45,186 nt of DNA from Acholeplasmatales bacterium (GCA_017449215.1 JAFSJY010000009.1:1-45186), one strand, 5' to 3'. Shown: positions 8,926 to 17,556, counted from the first letter of the stretch. Numbers and translations are program-made. The notes: generated by a model not told the origin, from the letters alone.

Positions 8926-10053
8926 ATGAAGAATCAAAATAATATATTTATTCATAAATTATTAAAATCAATAGCCGATTCAATCATAATTGTTTTTATT
9001 CCTCTTTATGTATTAAAGACAACTAATGATTTTAGATTATCAATGGCATATTTAATAATTTTTTCATTATTTGTTTTATTCTTCATGTTTGTATTAAAAA
9101 AGCTAATTCAAAAATATGGTGTATTAGCTATGATACTTCATTTTATTCCTATTATAATTACAGAATATATATTATCATTTGCCACTATTGATATATGGAT
9201 AATTATTATTTGTGCAGGTCTTATGGGATTATCTCAGGCCCTATATTCAATTCCATTAAATTTGGTATTTACATTTGGAGATAAGAAGACTAATGTAGGT
9301 CTTTTTATGATAGCTACTAATATAGGAAAGATAATATTTACATTAGTATCAGGATTCATTTTATCTAGTGAAATAAAGAATTCTTTTTTAATATTAAGTA
9401 TCGCATCTACATCATTTTATATATTATCTGTATTCCCTATTTTATTTGCTTATAAAGAATTAAAGAATAATTATGATAATACTAAAAATAATAATAGCCA
9501 AACAGTTAAATTAAATCCTTGGTTTATTATATTCCATATCGCATTTGGATTGTTTCAGCCAATAATGGATAATATAGTTCCACTATACTTATATATGAAT
9601 GATTTATCATTCCAGTCAGTAACCATTTTTATCGTCGTAGTTGAGGTTTTAAAGGTATTAGCTAATATGATTAGCCAAATAGCTGTAAGACATAAAAAAT
9701 CAATTTATTTGGTGTCTATAAGCTTTATATTATTCTTTACTAGTATCATATCTATAATATTTGTTAAAAATAATGTAGTCTTATATATTTTAAGTACAAC
9801 GGCATCTGTGTCATTCCCATTTACATTTGTTCCCATGTTTGGATTATATTGTAATTATTTAAGAAAGAATAATAATGTAATACAAGGAATAACAAGAAGA
9901 GATTTTGATATATTTTCTTTAAGGGCTCCTATGTATGCTTTATCATATATAGGCTTTGCCCTATTACCTTGTTTGATTTTAGGTGTAGCTATTGTACCTA
10001 TAATGCTATTAAGTGAAATTAAATTGATAAGGAGTGAATCAAATGAAAATTAG
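8926..10053 (+). CDS. Major facilitator-type membrane transporter
   Basis: A 375-aa integral membrane protein with about eleven or twelve hydrophobic segments spread over the whole length and a charged, Asn-rich central loop near residues 183-203 separating two halves, as in MFS transporters. No substrate-specific motif is recognised. The start at ATG 8926 is chosen because GAGGAG lies about 7 bases upstream and the upstream ATG at 8905 lies inside the promoter region. The 3' end overlaps the Nudix gene by 11 bases, so the two are co-translated. A drug or metabolite efflux role is possible but unsupported. Confidence 0.8.
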   Translation: MKNQNNIFIHKLLKSIADSIIIVFIPLYVLKTTNDFRLSMAYLIIFSLFVLFFMFVLKKLIQKYGVLAMILHFIPIIITEYILSFATIDIWIIIICAGLMGLSQALYSIPLNLVFTFGDKKTNVGLFMIATNIGKIIFTLVSGFILSSEIKNSFLILSIASTSFYILSVFPILFAYKELKNNYDNTKNNNSQTVKLNPWFIIFHIAFGLFQPIMDNIVPLYLYMNDLSFQSVTIFIVVVEVLKVLANMISQIAVRHKKSIYLVSISFILFFTSIISIIFVKNNVVLYILSTTASVSFPFTFVPMFGLYCNYLRKNNNVIQGITRRDFDIFSLRAPMYALSYIGFALLPCLILGVAIVPIMLLSEIKLIRSESNEN

Positions 10054-10654
10054 ATTAAATGATTATGTTGAATTCTTACGTGATAATAAAATAGTTAGAG
10101 CTAATGTAATTAAGATTAATGATAATTCATTTGATGCTCAAGCATTAGTTAATGATCAAATGGTTACCTTTAATAATTTAAAGGAAGAGGAAGTAACTAA
10201 AATAATAACTCACACAGTATTAATCTATATTGATAATGGTGATTCATATTTAATGCTTTATAGAAATAAAAGAAAAGATGATATGAATAAGAATAAATGG
10301 TTAGGCTTAGGGGGTCATGTTGAATTTGGTGAATCTCCATTTGAAACCGTTGTAAGAGAGGTAAAGGAAGAAAGTGGTCTTTTACTATTTGATTATCAAT
10401 TAAGAGGAATAGTTTATTTCAATAATGATAATTATACAGAGGTAATGCATCTATATACATCTACAGAATTTGGTGGAGAAGAAAAAGAATGCGACGAAGG
10501 CACTCTTAAATGGGTTAAAAAAGACGAAATTTTAGATTTAGAGCTATGGGAGGGTGATAAATCATTCTTGCCATTATTAATTGAAAATGAGCCATATTTT
10601 GAGATGGAGCTTTTCTATGAAAATGATAAATTAGTAAAGATTAATAGATTTTAA
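10043..10654 (+). CDS. Nudix hydrolase
   Basis: A 203-aa protein hydrolysing a nucleoside diphosphate linked to another moiety; the exact substrate is unknown. The Nudix box is complete at about residues 92-114: GHVEFGE, then REVKEESG, giving the metal-binding REx2EE pattern. The family resembles MutT/8-oxo-dGTP diphosphatases (GLGGHVEFGES). About 55 residues precede the Nudix fold and form a small extra beta-rich domain (KIRLNDYVEFLRDNKIVRA). ATG 10043 is preferred over GTG 10034 because AAGGAGTG spans 10029-10036. It overlaps the MFS gene and ends at a terminator shared with the convergent nucleoside permease. Confidence 0.92.
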   Translation: MKIRLNDYVEFLRDNKIVRANVIKINDNSFDAQALVNDQMVTFNNLKEEEVTKIITHTVLIYIDNGDSYLMLYRNKRKDDMNKNKWLGLGGHVEFGESPFETVVREVKEESGLLLFDYQLRGIVYFNNDNYTEVMHLYTSTEFGGEEKECDEGTLKWVKKDEILDLELWEGDKSFLPLLIENEPYFEMELFYENDKLVKINRF

Positions 10655-10682
10655 AAAGGGAACAGCTTAAACTGTTCCCTTT
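10655..10682. terminator. Shared terminator of Nudix and permease genes
   Basis: An 11-bp perfect stem AAAGGGAACAG/CTGTTCCCTTT with loop CTTAAA. The T run is better on the minus strand, where it ends the nucleoside importer operon, but it can serve both convergent genes. Confidence 0.85.
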
Positions 10683-10685
10683 GCT

Positions 10686-11657
10686 TTATCTATCCTCACG
10701 GAAATAATTTATACCTAATGATGCAGGTGGTTGAACCTGACGTCTACCTAGGATAGAAGTTATAATTAATACTACTGTTGTTACAATATATGGTAGCATC
10801 TTGATGCCTTCCATAGTTGTTGTATCCATTGATAATAATGATGAATATGGAAGAACATATAAGAATGCGAATATTAATGATCCAAAGATTGCAACACTTG
10901 GTCTCCATGTAGAGAAGATAACAAGTGCTACTGCAAGCCATCCTAATGTTTCGATTGATACTGCTTGCTCAAATAAACCATTACTGAAATCCATAATGTA
11001 TGCTAAGCCACCAAAGCCTGCAACTGATGAACCAACGATAGTTGCTATATATCTATATCTAGATACATTTAAACCAGCTGCGTCAGCTGTTGCTGGATTT
11101 TCACCTACAGCTCTTAAGCCTAAGCCCCATTTAGTCTTTACTAGGAACACTGATGTAAGAATAGCAACTATAATTGCTAGATAAACTAGGAATCCATAGC
11201 TAAATAGGATTTGTACTGCATCAGATGCTTCATCAGAAATACCAAACATATTTACAAAGAAACCATTTGAAGCAGCCATAAGATTATTTCTTTCAATCTT
11301 TAAGCTGAAGAAGTTAGCAGAAGCAACACCAAATGTTGTAATAGCTAAGCCTGTAATATTTTGATTAGCTCTTAATGTTACAGTTAAGAAGCTATATAAT
11401 AAACCAACTAATGAACCAAATAAGATAGTAAATATAATAGCGAATAATATAATAATGAATCCACTTATAAATCCATTATCTACTCCAACCATATCTACGG
11501 CAAGTGAAATACCGATACAACCACCGATACCACCAAAGCACATAACACCTGGAGTACCTAAATTTAAATGTCCTGATTTTTCAGTGATTATTTCACCTAA
11601 TGAACCAAATAAGAAGACTGTAAATAATCTAATAGCTGATGTTATTAATGTAACCAT
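10686..11657 (-). CDS. nupQ: Nucleoside ABC importer permease 2 (NupQ-like)
   Basis: A 323-aa permease of the BPD_transp_2 type, which forms half of the membrane channel of a nucleoside/sugar ABC importer. About eight to ten hydrophobic segments are visible, and the segment GLGLRAVGENPATADAAGLN (about residues 173-192) is the characteristic cytoplasmic coupling loop of this permease class. It is the last gene of the operon bmpA-like, ATPase, permease 1, permease 2, and starts 2 bases after the stop of permease 1 with GGAGGGTG upstream. The symbol follows the Bacillus subtilis nupNOPQ arrangement; specificity is inferred from gene order and the BmpA-type binding protein. Confidence 0.9.
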   Translation of the reverse strand: MVTLITSAIRLFTVFLFGSLGEIITEKSGHLNLGTPGVMCFGGIGGCIGISLAVDMVGVDNGFISGFIIILFAIIFTILFGSLVGLLYSFLTVTLRANQNITGLAITTFGVASANFFSLKIERNNLMAASNGFFVNMFGISDEASDAVQILFSYGFLVYLAIIVAILTSVFLVKTKWGLGLRAVGENPATADAAGLNVSRYRYIATIVGSSVAGFGGLAYIMDFSNGLFEQAVSIETLGWLAVALVIFSTWRPSVAIFGSLIFAFLYVLPYSSLLSMDTTTMEGIKMLPYIVTTVVLIITSILGRRQVQPPASLGINYFREDR

Positions 11658-11659
11658 AA

Positions 11660-13057
11660 TTATTCACCCTCCTTATTTTCATTTTCTTTATTTTCTTCTA
11701 CGATAGCTTCTTTAGTATCTTCAGTAGATTCAGCTTCAACTACTTGTGTCTCTTCAACAACCTGAGATGTAGAAGTAGAGTCTACAGCAACAGTAGAAGT
11801 TTCTTCATTTTCGTTTTTCTTTAAATCAATAATTTCGAATTTTTCCTTCTTAGCAATCTTGTTAATGATTTTCTTGAAGAAGTTTGTAATATTAACATAA
11901 AGAACTGTAAAGAATTTATTTACTGGAATTGCAATCTTTTCACAGAAGGCCAAAAATTTATTATCAATCTTTCCTTCTGAATTTCTTCTAAATATTACAT
12001 TGTAACGAGAGAAGAATGTACAACCAATAATGAAGAAGATAAATATTGAAGTAATAATAGATGTAATAGAGTCATTTGTTACACCAAGCTCCATTAAAAG
12101 CTCAGCAGAACCTCTTTGTAGGAATACAATCATAAATGTAGTTAATATCATGAAATATGGATTGAAGTTTGCAAGCCATACTACGATGATTGCTGTAAAT
12201 CCTCTACCACCTAGTGTACTTGTATTAACTACATGGTTTAATCCATTTGTTAGGATGAAACCAATTAAACCACAAATTAAACCTGATAAAACTAATGTTC
12301 TAATAATAACCTTTTTAACATTTACACCGGCATATTTAGCAGTATTGAATGAATCACCAACTAATGATAATTCAAAGCCATGCTTAGTATGCTTTAAATA
12401 AATTGCAATACCAACTGTTAAAATAGCAACAATTAATACTGGAGTTAAATATTCATAAATCATTCCAAGTGATCCTTCATAAATATTAGGTAATGTGTTA
12501 GAACCACCTGTTGCGAACTTATTAATGAATATTGCAACTAATTGAATTGCAATATAATTCATCATTAAAGTAAATAATGTTTCATTTGTATTCCAGAAAG
12601 CTTTAAATATAGCTGGAATAACTGCCCATATAACACCAGCAGCAAGTGCTGATAATAAGCTTAGAATTATAAGAGCACCATCACCCATGCTTTCATGACC
12701 AAAATATAAAACCATGTAAGCAGCAAGTGCGGCAACTAATGCTTGACCATCGGCACCGACATTCCAGAATTTCATTTTAAATGCTGGAAGTAGGGCTAGA
12801 CCAAGGCCTAGAAGAATTGCCATATCTCTAAGTAGCATCCAAATACTTAAGCCGGTTCCAAATGAACCATTGATTAATGAGATTAGGAATGTGAATGGAT
12901 CACATCCTTCAGATATAGCAAGTAGAATAGAAGAAACAATAAATGCTAGTAGGAAGGCAATGGCTTTAATACCGATTAATCTACCAGTTGTTATTGTATC
13001 CTTTTTAGCAATATGAATTAATGGGTCCTTAATTGGCTTTGAAACAGTTTTTTCCAT
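11660..13057 (-). CDS. nupP: Nucleoside ABC importer permease 1 (NupP-like)
   Basis: A 465-aa permease pairing with the downstream permease. Membrane segments fill residues about 25-355; the coupling loop LKHTKHGFELSLVGDSFNTAKYAGVN is visible near residue 225. Beyond the channel there is a basic amphipathic stretch and then an acidic, Glu/Thr/Ser-rich tail of about 50 residues ending ENENKEGE, which is extra for the family and probably disordered in the cytoplasm. The ATG overlaps the stop of the ATPase gene in a TAATG junction, with GGAGGTGG just upstream, indicating translational coupling. Confidence 0.9.
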   Translation of the reverse strand: MEKTVSKPIKDPLIHIAKKDTITTGRLIGIKAIAFLLAFIVSSILLAISEGCDPFTFLISLINGSFGTGLSIWMLLRDMAILLGLGLALLPAFKMKFWNVGADGQALVAALAAYMVLYFGHESMGDGALIILSLLSALAAGVIWAVIPAIFKAFWNTNETLFTLMMNYIAIQLVAIFINKFATGGSNTLPNIYEGSLGMIYEYLTPVLIVAILTVGIAIYLKHTKHGFELSLVGDSFNTAKYAGVNVKKVIIRTLVLSGLICGLIGFILTNGLNHVVNTSTLGGRGFTAIIVVWLANFNPYFMILTTFMIVFLQRGSAELLMELGVTNDSITSIITSIFIFFIIGCTFFSRYNVIFRRNSEGKIDNKFLAFCEKIAIPVNKFFTVLYVNITNFFKKIINKIAKKEKFEIIDLKKNENEETSTVAVDSTSTSQVVEETQVVEAESTEDTKEAIVEENKENENKEGE

Positions 13058-14796
13058 TATTCAGCCACCTCCCCATTATTATTTTGATTTTCTTCCTCTG
13101 CGTTAAGCTCAATACTTTCCTTAACAAGCTCTTCCCATTTCTCCTCAGAGATATTAGAGTCCTTTGCTTGACCCCATTTTCTCTCACTTTGCTCTTCAAG
13201 CAAGTTAAGGGCACCAGTCATCATTAGACCGATCTTTTCTTTTGTTGTTTTAGAAGCATGAACTACACCCATGTTTTTACCATGGCATAGGACTAAAATC
13301 TTATCACATAAAGCAAGCATTACATCTAGGTCCTCACCTATGAATAGAATACCTGTTCCTTTTTTCTTTTCATCATTTAAAATATCATAAATACCATAAG
13401 ATGAATTAATATCTAATCCTCTTACTGGATAAGCAGTAACAATTACATTTGGATTTGCTTCAATCTCACGTCCTACTAATACCTTTTGAACATTACCACC
13501 AGATAATCTTCTAACTGGAGTTTCAGAAGAAGGAGTCTTAATATCTAATCTCTTAATAAGATTCTTTGCTGATTCTCTAGCCTTTTTACGATTGACAAAA
13601 GGATAATACCAAGGAGAATCAGAATAATTCTTAATCATCATATTATCTGTGATTGAGAAGTTAGGTGCTAGACCCATTCCTAATCTATCCTCAGGAACGA
13701 AACTCATAGAAATACCCTTTCTAGCAATTTCCTTTGGCTTTAATTTAAGAATTGATTCACCCTTATGTGTAATGGCACCAGATTTAATCTTTCTTAAACC
13801 AGCAATAGCCTCACATAATTCCTTTTGACCACATCCTGAAATACCAGCAACACCTAGTATTTCACCACCACGTATATAGAAGCTTACATCTTCAATAGCC
13901 TTAGTACCATCATCCTTCATGATGTTTAAATCACGGATTTCTAGTAAAGGTCTATCAAAAGTAGTAATAGGTCTATCAATTTCAAGCTCAGTCTTTTGAC
14001 CAACCATCATATCAGTTAATTCCTGTTCACTTGTAGAATCCTTATCAACTGTTGCGATATATTTACCTTTTCTTAAAATAGTTACTCTATCTGAGATTTC
14101 CATAACCTCATTTAATTTATGAGTAATAATGATGATTGATTTACCATCATCTCTCATAGCACGAAGAATAGCAAATAGCTTAGTGATTTCCTGTGGTGTT
14201 AAAACAGCAGTAGGCTCATCTAATATTAGAATATCAGCACCTCTAATAATTGCTTTAATAATTTCAACTGTTTGCTTTTCAGACACAGACATATTATAAA
14301 TTTTCTTCTTAGGGTCTATATCGAAGCCATACTTTTCACAGATTTCATTAACCATCTTGTAAATAGTCTTGATATCAAATCTATGCTTTTTTACCTTTCC
14401 AACAAATTGGTTGAACTTAGAATCACTTTCGTTTTCTTCAACCTCGCCATTACTAGCTAAAGAGTTGATTTCCTCATTACTCATACCTAAAACAATGTTT
14501 TCGGCAGCTGAAAATATATCAACTAGCTTGAAATGTTGATGTATCATACCAATTTTATATTGAAATGCATCTTTTGGTGTCTTAATTATAACAGGATTTC
14601 CGTCAACTATTATTTCGCCACTATCAGGATAATAAATACCTGAAATCATGTTCATTAGAGTTGTCTTACCACTACCGTTTTCACCTAATAATGATAATAT
14701 TTCACCCTTCTTAACATTTAGTGAGACATTGTCGTTTGCAACGACAGAACCAAAAGTCTTCGTTATGTTTTTTAATTCAATTGCATACTCAGACAT
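13057..14796 (-). CDS. nupO: Nucleoside ABC importer ATPase, two nucleotide-binding domains (NupO-like)
   Basis: A 579-aa protein with two fused ABC ATPase domains powering the two permeases. Domain 1 has Walker A GENGSGKTT, Q-loop IHQHFKLVD and Walker B ILILDEPTAVLTPQE, with an atypical signature NMSVSEKQ. Domain 2 has a degenerate P-loop GISGCGQKE, a good signature RLSGGNVQKV and Walker B VIVTAYPVRGLDI, where the usual catalytic Glu is replaced, as is normal in this sugar/nucleoside class. The start ATG 14796 is chosen because AAGGAG precedes it; an in-frame ATG 33 bases further upstream lacks a site. A hairpin lies between it and the binding-protein gene. Confidence 0.93.
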   Translation of the reverse strand: MSEYAIELKNITKTFGSVVANDNVSLNVKKGEILSLLGENGSGKTTLMNMISGIYYPDSGEIIVDGNPVIIKTPKDAFQYKIGMIHQHFKLVDIFSAAENIVLGMSNEEINSLASNGEVEENESDSKFNQFVGKVKKHRFDIKTIYKMVNEICEKYGFDIDPKKKIYNMSVSEKQTVEIIKAIIRGADILILDEPTAVLTPQEITKLFAILRAMRDDGKSIIIITHKLNEVMEISDRVTILRKGKYIATVDKDSTSEQELTDMMVGQKTELEIDRPITTFDRPLLEIRDLNIMKDDGTKAIEDVSFYIRGGEILGVAGISGCGQKELCEAIAGLRKIKSGAITHKGESILKLKPKEIARKGISMSFVPEDRLGMGLAPNFSITDNMMIKNYSDSPWYYPFVNRKKARESAKNLIKRLDIKTPSSETPVRRLSGGNVQKVLVGREIEANPNVIVTAYPVRGLDINSSYGIYDILNDEKKKGTGILFIGEDLDVMLALCDKILVLCHGKNMGVVHASKTTKEKIGLMMTGALNLLEEQSERKWGQAKDSNISEEKWEELVKESIELNAEEENQNNNGEVAE

Positions 14797-14831
14797 ATTG
14801 TTACTCCTTAATTCATTTTTAAAAGCCATTA

Positions 14832-14855
14832 AAGGCGGAATATAAATCCCGCCTT
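14832..14855 (-). other. Intercistronic hairpin between binding protein and ATPase genes
   Basis: A GC-rich 7-bp stem AAGGCGG/CCGCCTT with a 10-base loop lies in the short gap after the lipoprotein gene. The following minus-strand sequence CTTTAATGGCTTTTAAAAAT is only weakly T-rich. It could be a partial terminator or an RNA-stabilising 3' end, which would keep the binding protein more abundant than the transporter subunits. Confidence 0.6.
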
Positions 14856-14869
14856 ACAATTTGTTAATT

Positions 14870-16102
14870 CTATAGTTCAGTAATACCATCAATTCTTAAA
14901 TCGAAGTATGGTGCACTTCTATAAACTGATTCTTTGAATACGCCACCCTCGATTACTTGTGTGTCACCTTCGTAATTAGCATCAGAATCAACGTCTGCTT
15001 GGTAAGCAGTAACTCTACCTTGTGCATTAACTGTTGCATTTAAGTTAGTGAATGTTGTTGTACCATTACCGAAAGTAGAAACTGTGAATGTGTTAGTATC
15101 AAATACATTTAATGTACCATTCTTAATATTATTAGCAATTTCGTCCATCTTAGCCTTAGTACCAGTTGCTGCAATCTTCTCGTTAACACCGAAGTATTCA
15201 ACAGCACCATTTGCTAAATTACCACACCAGTCATAATCCATCTTAGTACCATTTAATGTATTTTCAATGAAATACTCGAAGAATGGAACCCAGTTAATTC
15301 TTGATGATGTTAAATATGAATTTGTTAATGTTGTATTCTCACCATTATAGAATACGTTAGGAACCTTCTTTTCTTCACAAACAGAAGGAGCACCTTGAGA
15401 GTCTGCATGTTGAGAAATTAATACACATTTTTCAGTCTCAATCAATGCCTTAGCTGTTGTGTTTTCAGCAGTTTCATTATACCAGCTGTTTGTATATTTA
15501 ACCTTCATTGTGACAGAAGGACAAACTGACTTAGCACCTAAATAGAAAGAAGTATAACCAGAAACTACTTCAGCGTATGGATATGCACCAACATAACCCA
15601 TAACTGCTTCGCTAGCTGTGATAGTACCCTTTGAAATCATGTCGTTTAACTTCATACCAGCAGCAACACCAGCGATGTATCTACCTTCATAAATGTTAGC
15701 AAATGCATTATGGAAATTATCTAACTTTTCAGTATGAGCCATTGTACCAGTTGCATGTGCGAATTGAACATCTGTAAATTCCTTAGCAGCCTTTAAGATG
15801 AATGATTCATGACCGAATGAGTCAGCGAATACACCTTTACAACCCTTGTTAACTAAATCCTTTGCTGTAGAATAGCAGTTTTCGTCTTCAGCAACGTTAA
15901 CTTGAAGAACAGCCTTTACACCCTTGTTTTCACAAGCCTTCTTAGCAGCGTCAATAAAGTTCTTGTCATAAGTTGATTTTTCATCATGTAAGAAGATGAA
16001 ACCAAACTTAGTTCCGCTTCCACCACAAGAAGTAGTTAAAGCGATTGTGCCAGCACAAGCAACAGCGGCAGCACTTAAAGCTAATAATCTTAACTTTTTC
16101 AT
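14870..16102 (-). CDS. nupN: BmpA/NupN-like nucleoside-binding lipoprotein
   Basis: A 410-aa substrate-binding lipoprotein of the BMP family, which captures purine nucleosides outside the membrane for the downstream ABC importer. A signal peptide with basic start MKKLR, hydrophobic core and lipobox LTTSC gives a lipidated Cys at residue 26. The mature part begins KFGFIFLHDEKSTYDKNF, the first strand and ligand-contact loop of BMP proteins, and contains the family segments AHATGTMAHTEKLDNFHNAF and EGRYIAGVAAGMKL. AAGGAG lies about 9 bases before ATG 16102. It is the first gene of a four-gene operon and has its own promoter and a leader of about 155 bases. Confidence 0.93.
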   Translation of the reverse strand: MKKLRLLALSAAAVACAGTIALTTSCGGSGTKFGFIFLHDEKSTYDKNFIDAAKKACENKGVKAVLQVNVAEDENCYSTAKDLVNKGCKGVFADSFGHESFILKAAKEFTDVQFAHATGTMAHTEKLDNFHNAFANIYEGRYIAGVAAGMKLNDMISKGTITASEAVMGYVGAYPYAEVVSGYTSFYLGAKSVCPSVTMKVKYTNSWYNETAENTTAKALIETEKCVLISQHADSQGAPSVCEEKKVPNVFYNGENTTLTNSYLTSSRINWVPFFEYFIENTLNGTKMDYDWCGNLANGAVEYFGVNEKIAATGTKAKMDEIANNIKNGTLNVFDTNTFTVSTFGNGTTTFTNLNATVNAQGRVTAYQADVDSDANYEGDTQVIEGGVFKESVYRSAPYFDLRIDGITEL

Positions 16103-16258
16103 TATATTTTTTCTCCTTTTTAAGCTTTACAGCATTAATATAATTCAGCTTTTGATAACAGATATTATGTCCTTAGCATTACCCCTAAATCCTAAGTAAG
16201 TTATTTCAAAGCTCATAATCATATTTTAGAACCATATTAGTACTGTAAAAAATCATAC
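16103..16258 (-). other. Long leader of the nucleoside importer operon, function unknown
   Basis: About 155 bases lie between the predicted transcription start and the lipoprotein ATG. Pairing is possible between CTTAG (16196-16192) and CTAAG (16176-16172), and between the adjacent TTAC and GTAA segments, which could cross as a pseudoknot. The segment CTAATATGG resembles one strand of purine riboswitches, but the conserved GTTTCTACC partner is missing, so I do not call one. Confidence 0.4.
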
Positions 16259-16264
16259 GTTATT

Positions 16265-16293
16265 ATTATATAATAAATTTTTTTGTTTTGAAA
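16265..16293 (-). promoter_or_regulatory. Probable promoter of the nucleoside importer operon
   Basis: On the minus strand a perfect TATAAT (16270-16265) lies 17 bases after a weak -35 TTTCAA (16293-16288). The xpt terminator lies immediately upstream, so this operon needs its own promoter. Confidence 0.45.
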
Positions 16294-16321
16294 TAAAAAT
16301 CTTTAAATTAATGAATTTAAA

Positions 16322-16354
16322 ACAAAATAAAAAAAATGGACCGAAATCCATTTT
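16322..16354 (-). terminator. Terminator of xpt
   Basis: On the minus strand, stem AAAATGGA/TCCATTTT with loop TTTCGG is followed by TTTTATTTTG. It ends the xpt transcript and isolates it from the nucleoside importer operon. Confidence 0.85.
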
Positions 16355-16368
16355 CTAAAACATATTTT

Positions 16369-16938
16369 TTATCTTAAAATTACTTTTCCATCCTCAAAAT
16401 GATCAACAATCGCAGCAGATTCAACATGGTATCCTAGCTCCTCAAGTCTCTTTCTACCATTTTGGAATCCCTTTTCAATTACGATTGCAACACCTACAAC
16501 CTCAGCTCCTGCTTGCTTACATAGGTCAATTAAACCTAAAGAAGCATTACCCTCAGCTAAGAAGTCATCAACAATTAAGCACTTATCACCGGGCTTTAAA
16601 AATCTCTTATCTACACAGACAGTGCTTCTAGTACCTTTTGTAAATGAATCTACGAAAGTAGTATATAGATTATTTTCATCAACAATCTTAGATTTACTCT
16701 TTTTAGCAAATACCATTGGTATATTTCCATAATGTCTTGCTACACCAACACCAAATGCTATTCCTGATGCCTCAATAGTTAAAATTTTATTTACTCCAGT
16801 AAATTTCTTGCTAAAATATTCACCCAATTCATCTAATAACTGAGTATCAATTTGGTGATTAATAAATGAATCAACCTTTAATATATCATTGCCTATTACG
16901 ACACCGTCTTTTATGATTCTTTCTTTTAAAGTTTTCAT
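16369..16938 (-). CDS. xpt: Xanthine phosphoribosyltransferase
   Basis: A 189-aa type I phosphoribosyltransferase that joins xanthine to PRPP to make XMP in purine salvage; Bacillus Xpt is 194 aa. The N-terminus MKTLKERIIKDG and INHQIDTQLLDELGEYF match the Xpt pattern, ASGIAFGVGVA forms the substrate loop, and CLIVDDFLAEGNA (about residues 123-135) is the PRPP-binding motif. GTGTACAT precedes the ATG and AGGGGTG serves as ribosome binding site. It is transcribed alone, next to the nucleoside importer, together forming a salvage block. No purine riboswitch is visible in its 5' region. Adenine phosphoribosyltransferase is less likely given the N-terminal pattern. Confidence 0.9.
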   Translation of the reverse strand: MKTLKERIIKDGVVIGNDILKVDSFINHQIDTQLLDELGEYFSKKFTGVNKILTIEASGIAFGVGVARHYGNIPMVFAKKSKSKIVDENNLYTTFVDSFTKGTRSTVCVDKRFLKPGDKCLIVDDFLAEGNASLGLIDLCKQAGAEVVGVAIVIEKGFQNGRKRLEELGYHVESAAIVDHFEDGKVILR

Positions 16939-17023
16939 ATGTACACCCCTAACACAAACAAAATTATATAATTATTTCGTTAATAAGAAAAGAAAAACAA
17001 TTATATTCCATAAAAAAATGCAC

Positions 17024-17051
17024 ATTTGTTGATTATTTGTGGTATATTTGT
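17024..17051 (+). promoter_or_regulatory. Three ATTTGT direct repeats at 11-bp spacing
   Basis: ATTTGT occurs at 17024-17029, 17035-17040 and 17046-17051, exactly one helical turn apart, and the last copy abuts the -35 box of the small lipoprotein gene. Such phasing suggests side-by-side binding of an activator. The region also lies upstream of divergent xpt. Confidence 0.5.
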
Positions 17052-17080
17052 TTGATTTTTTGATTATCTAGTTTTATAAT
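17052..17080 (+). promoter_or_regulatory. Promoter of the small lipoprotein gene
   Basis: TTGATT (17052-17057) and TATAAT (17075-17080) with a 17-base spacer. A second TATAAT at 17086-17091 has a less favourable 20-base spacing from another TTGATT. Confidence 0.7.
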
Positions 17081-17116
17081 ATTCATATAATTTAATAGAA
17101 AGAAGGAGAAAAAATA

Positions 17117-17518
17117 ATGAATAGAGTTAAAAAGATTTTATTAAGTTTAGCTGTTGCTTTTGCATTTGTTATTACATTAGCATCATGCTCAAAGGTATCT
17201 CAATCTTATGCAGATAAGATTAACGATGCTGCAGAAAAGAAGGAGTATATCACTTATGAAACAGCTAAGAGCGACATCGGAGATGAATGCTTCGATATCA
17301 CTATTTTACAAAATGGTGTTTTAGTTGCTGTTAAGGGCTACAAGAATGACATTACTTGGGAAGAATTAGATAAGAAGTTAGACGAACTTGATAAGGATAC
17401 AAAGGTTTCTTGTTTAGTTGTAGTAGTTGCTTTAGGTAAGTGTACAAGTGCTGCTTACATTTCTGGTACAGCCGCTGAAGTAGAAGCTAAGATTAATGAA
17501 GCAATGGTAAAGGATTAA
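17117..17518 (+). CDS. Small lipoprotein of unknown function
   Basis: A 133-aa protein with an N-terminal lipoprotein signal: basic MNRVKK, a hydrophobic core and lipobox TLASC, giving lipidated Cys24. The mature part of about 110 residues is mixed alpha/beta and acidic; it has a coiled, charged segment (TWEELDKKLDELDKDTK) and a hydrophobic strand CLVVVVALGKC with two Cys residues seven apart. The family is not recognised. AGGAG lies upstream of ATG 17117. It is monocistronic, with its own promoter, phased direct repeats upstream of the promoter, and a terminator directly after the stop. Confidence 0.8.
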   Translation: MNRVKKILLSLAVAFAFVITLASCSKVSQSYADKINDAAEKKEYITYETAKSDIGDECFDITILQNGVLVAVKGYKNDITWEELDKKLDELDKDTKVSCLVVVVALGKCTSAAYISGTAAEVEAKINEAMVKD

Positions 17519-17526
17519 TATCCAAT

Positions 17527-17556
17527 AACCTAAGATTAATTTCTTAGGTTTTTATT
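17527..17556 (+). terminator. Terminator of the small lipoprotein gene
   Basis: A perfect 9-bp stem AACCTAAGA/TCTTAGGTT (17527-17535 and 17542-17550), loop TTAATT, followed by TTTATTTT. Confidence 0.88.

Noticed and set aside
10801-11184. Open frames antisense to the nucleoside permeases and other long genes
   Set aside because: They lack ribosome binding sites and family motifs and lie opposite clear conserved genes; their composition is that of shadow frames.
16200-16258. Purine riboswitch upstream of the nucleoside-binding lipoprotein gene
   Set aside because: CTAATATGG resembles one conserved strand, but the GTTTCTACC strand and the three-way junction pairing are missing.
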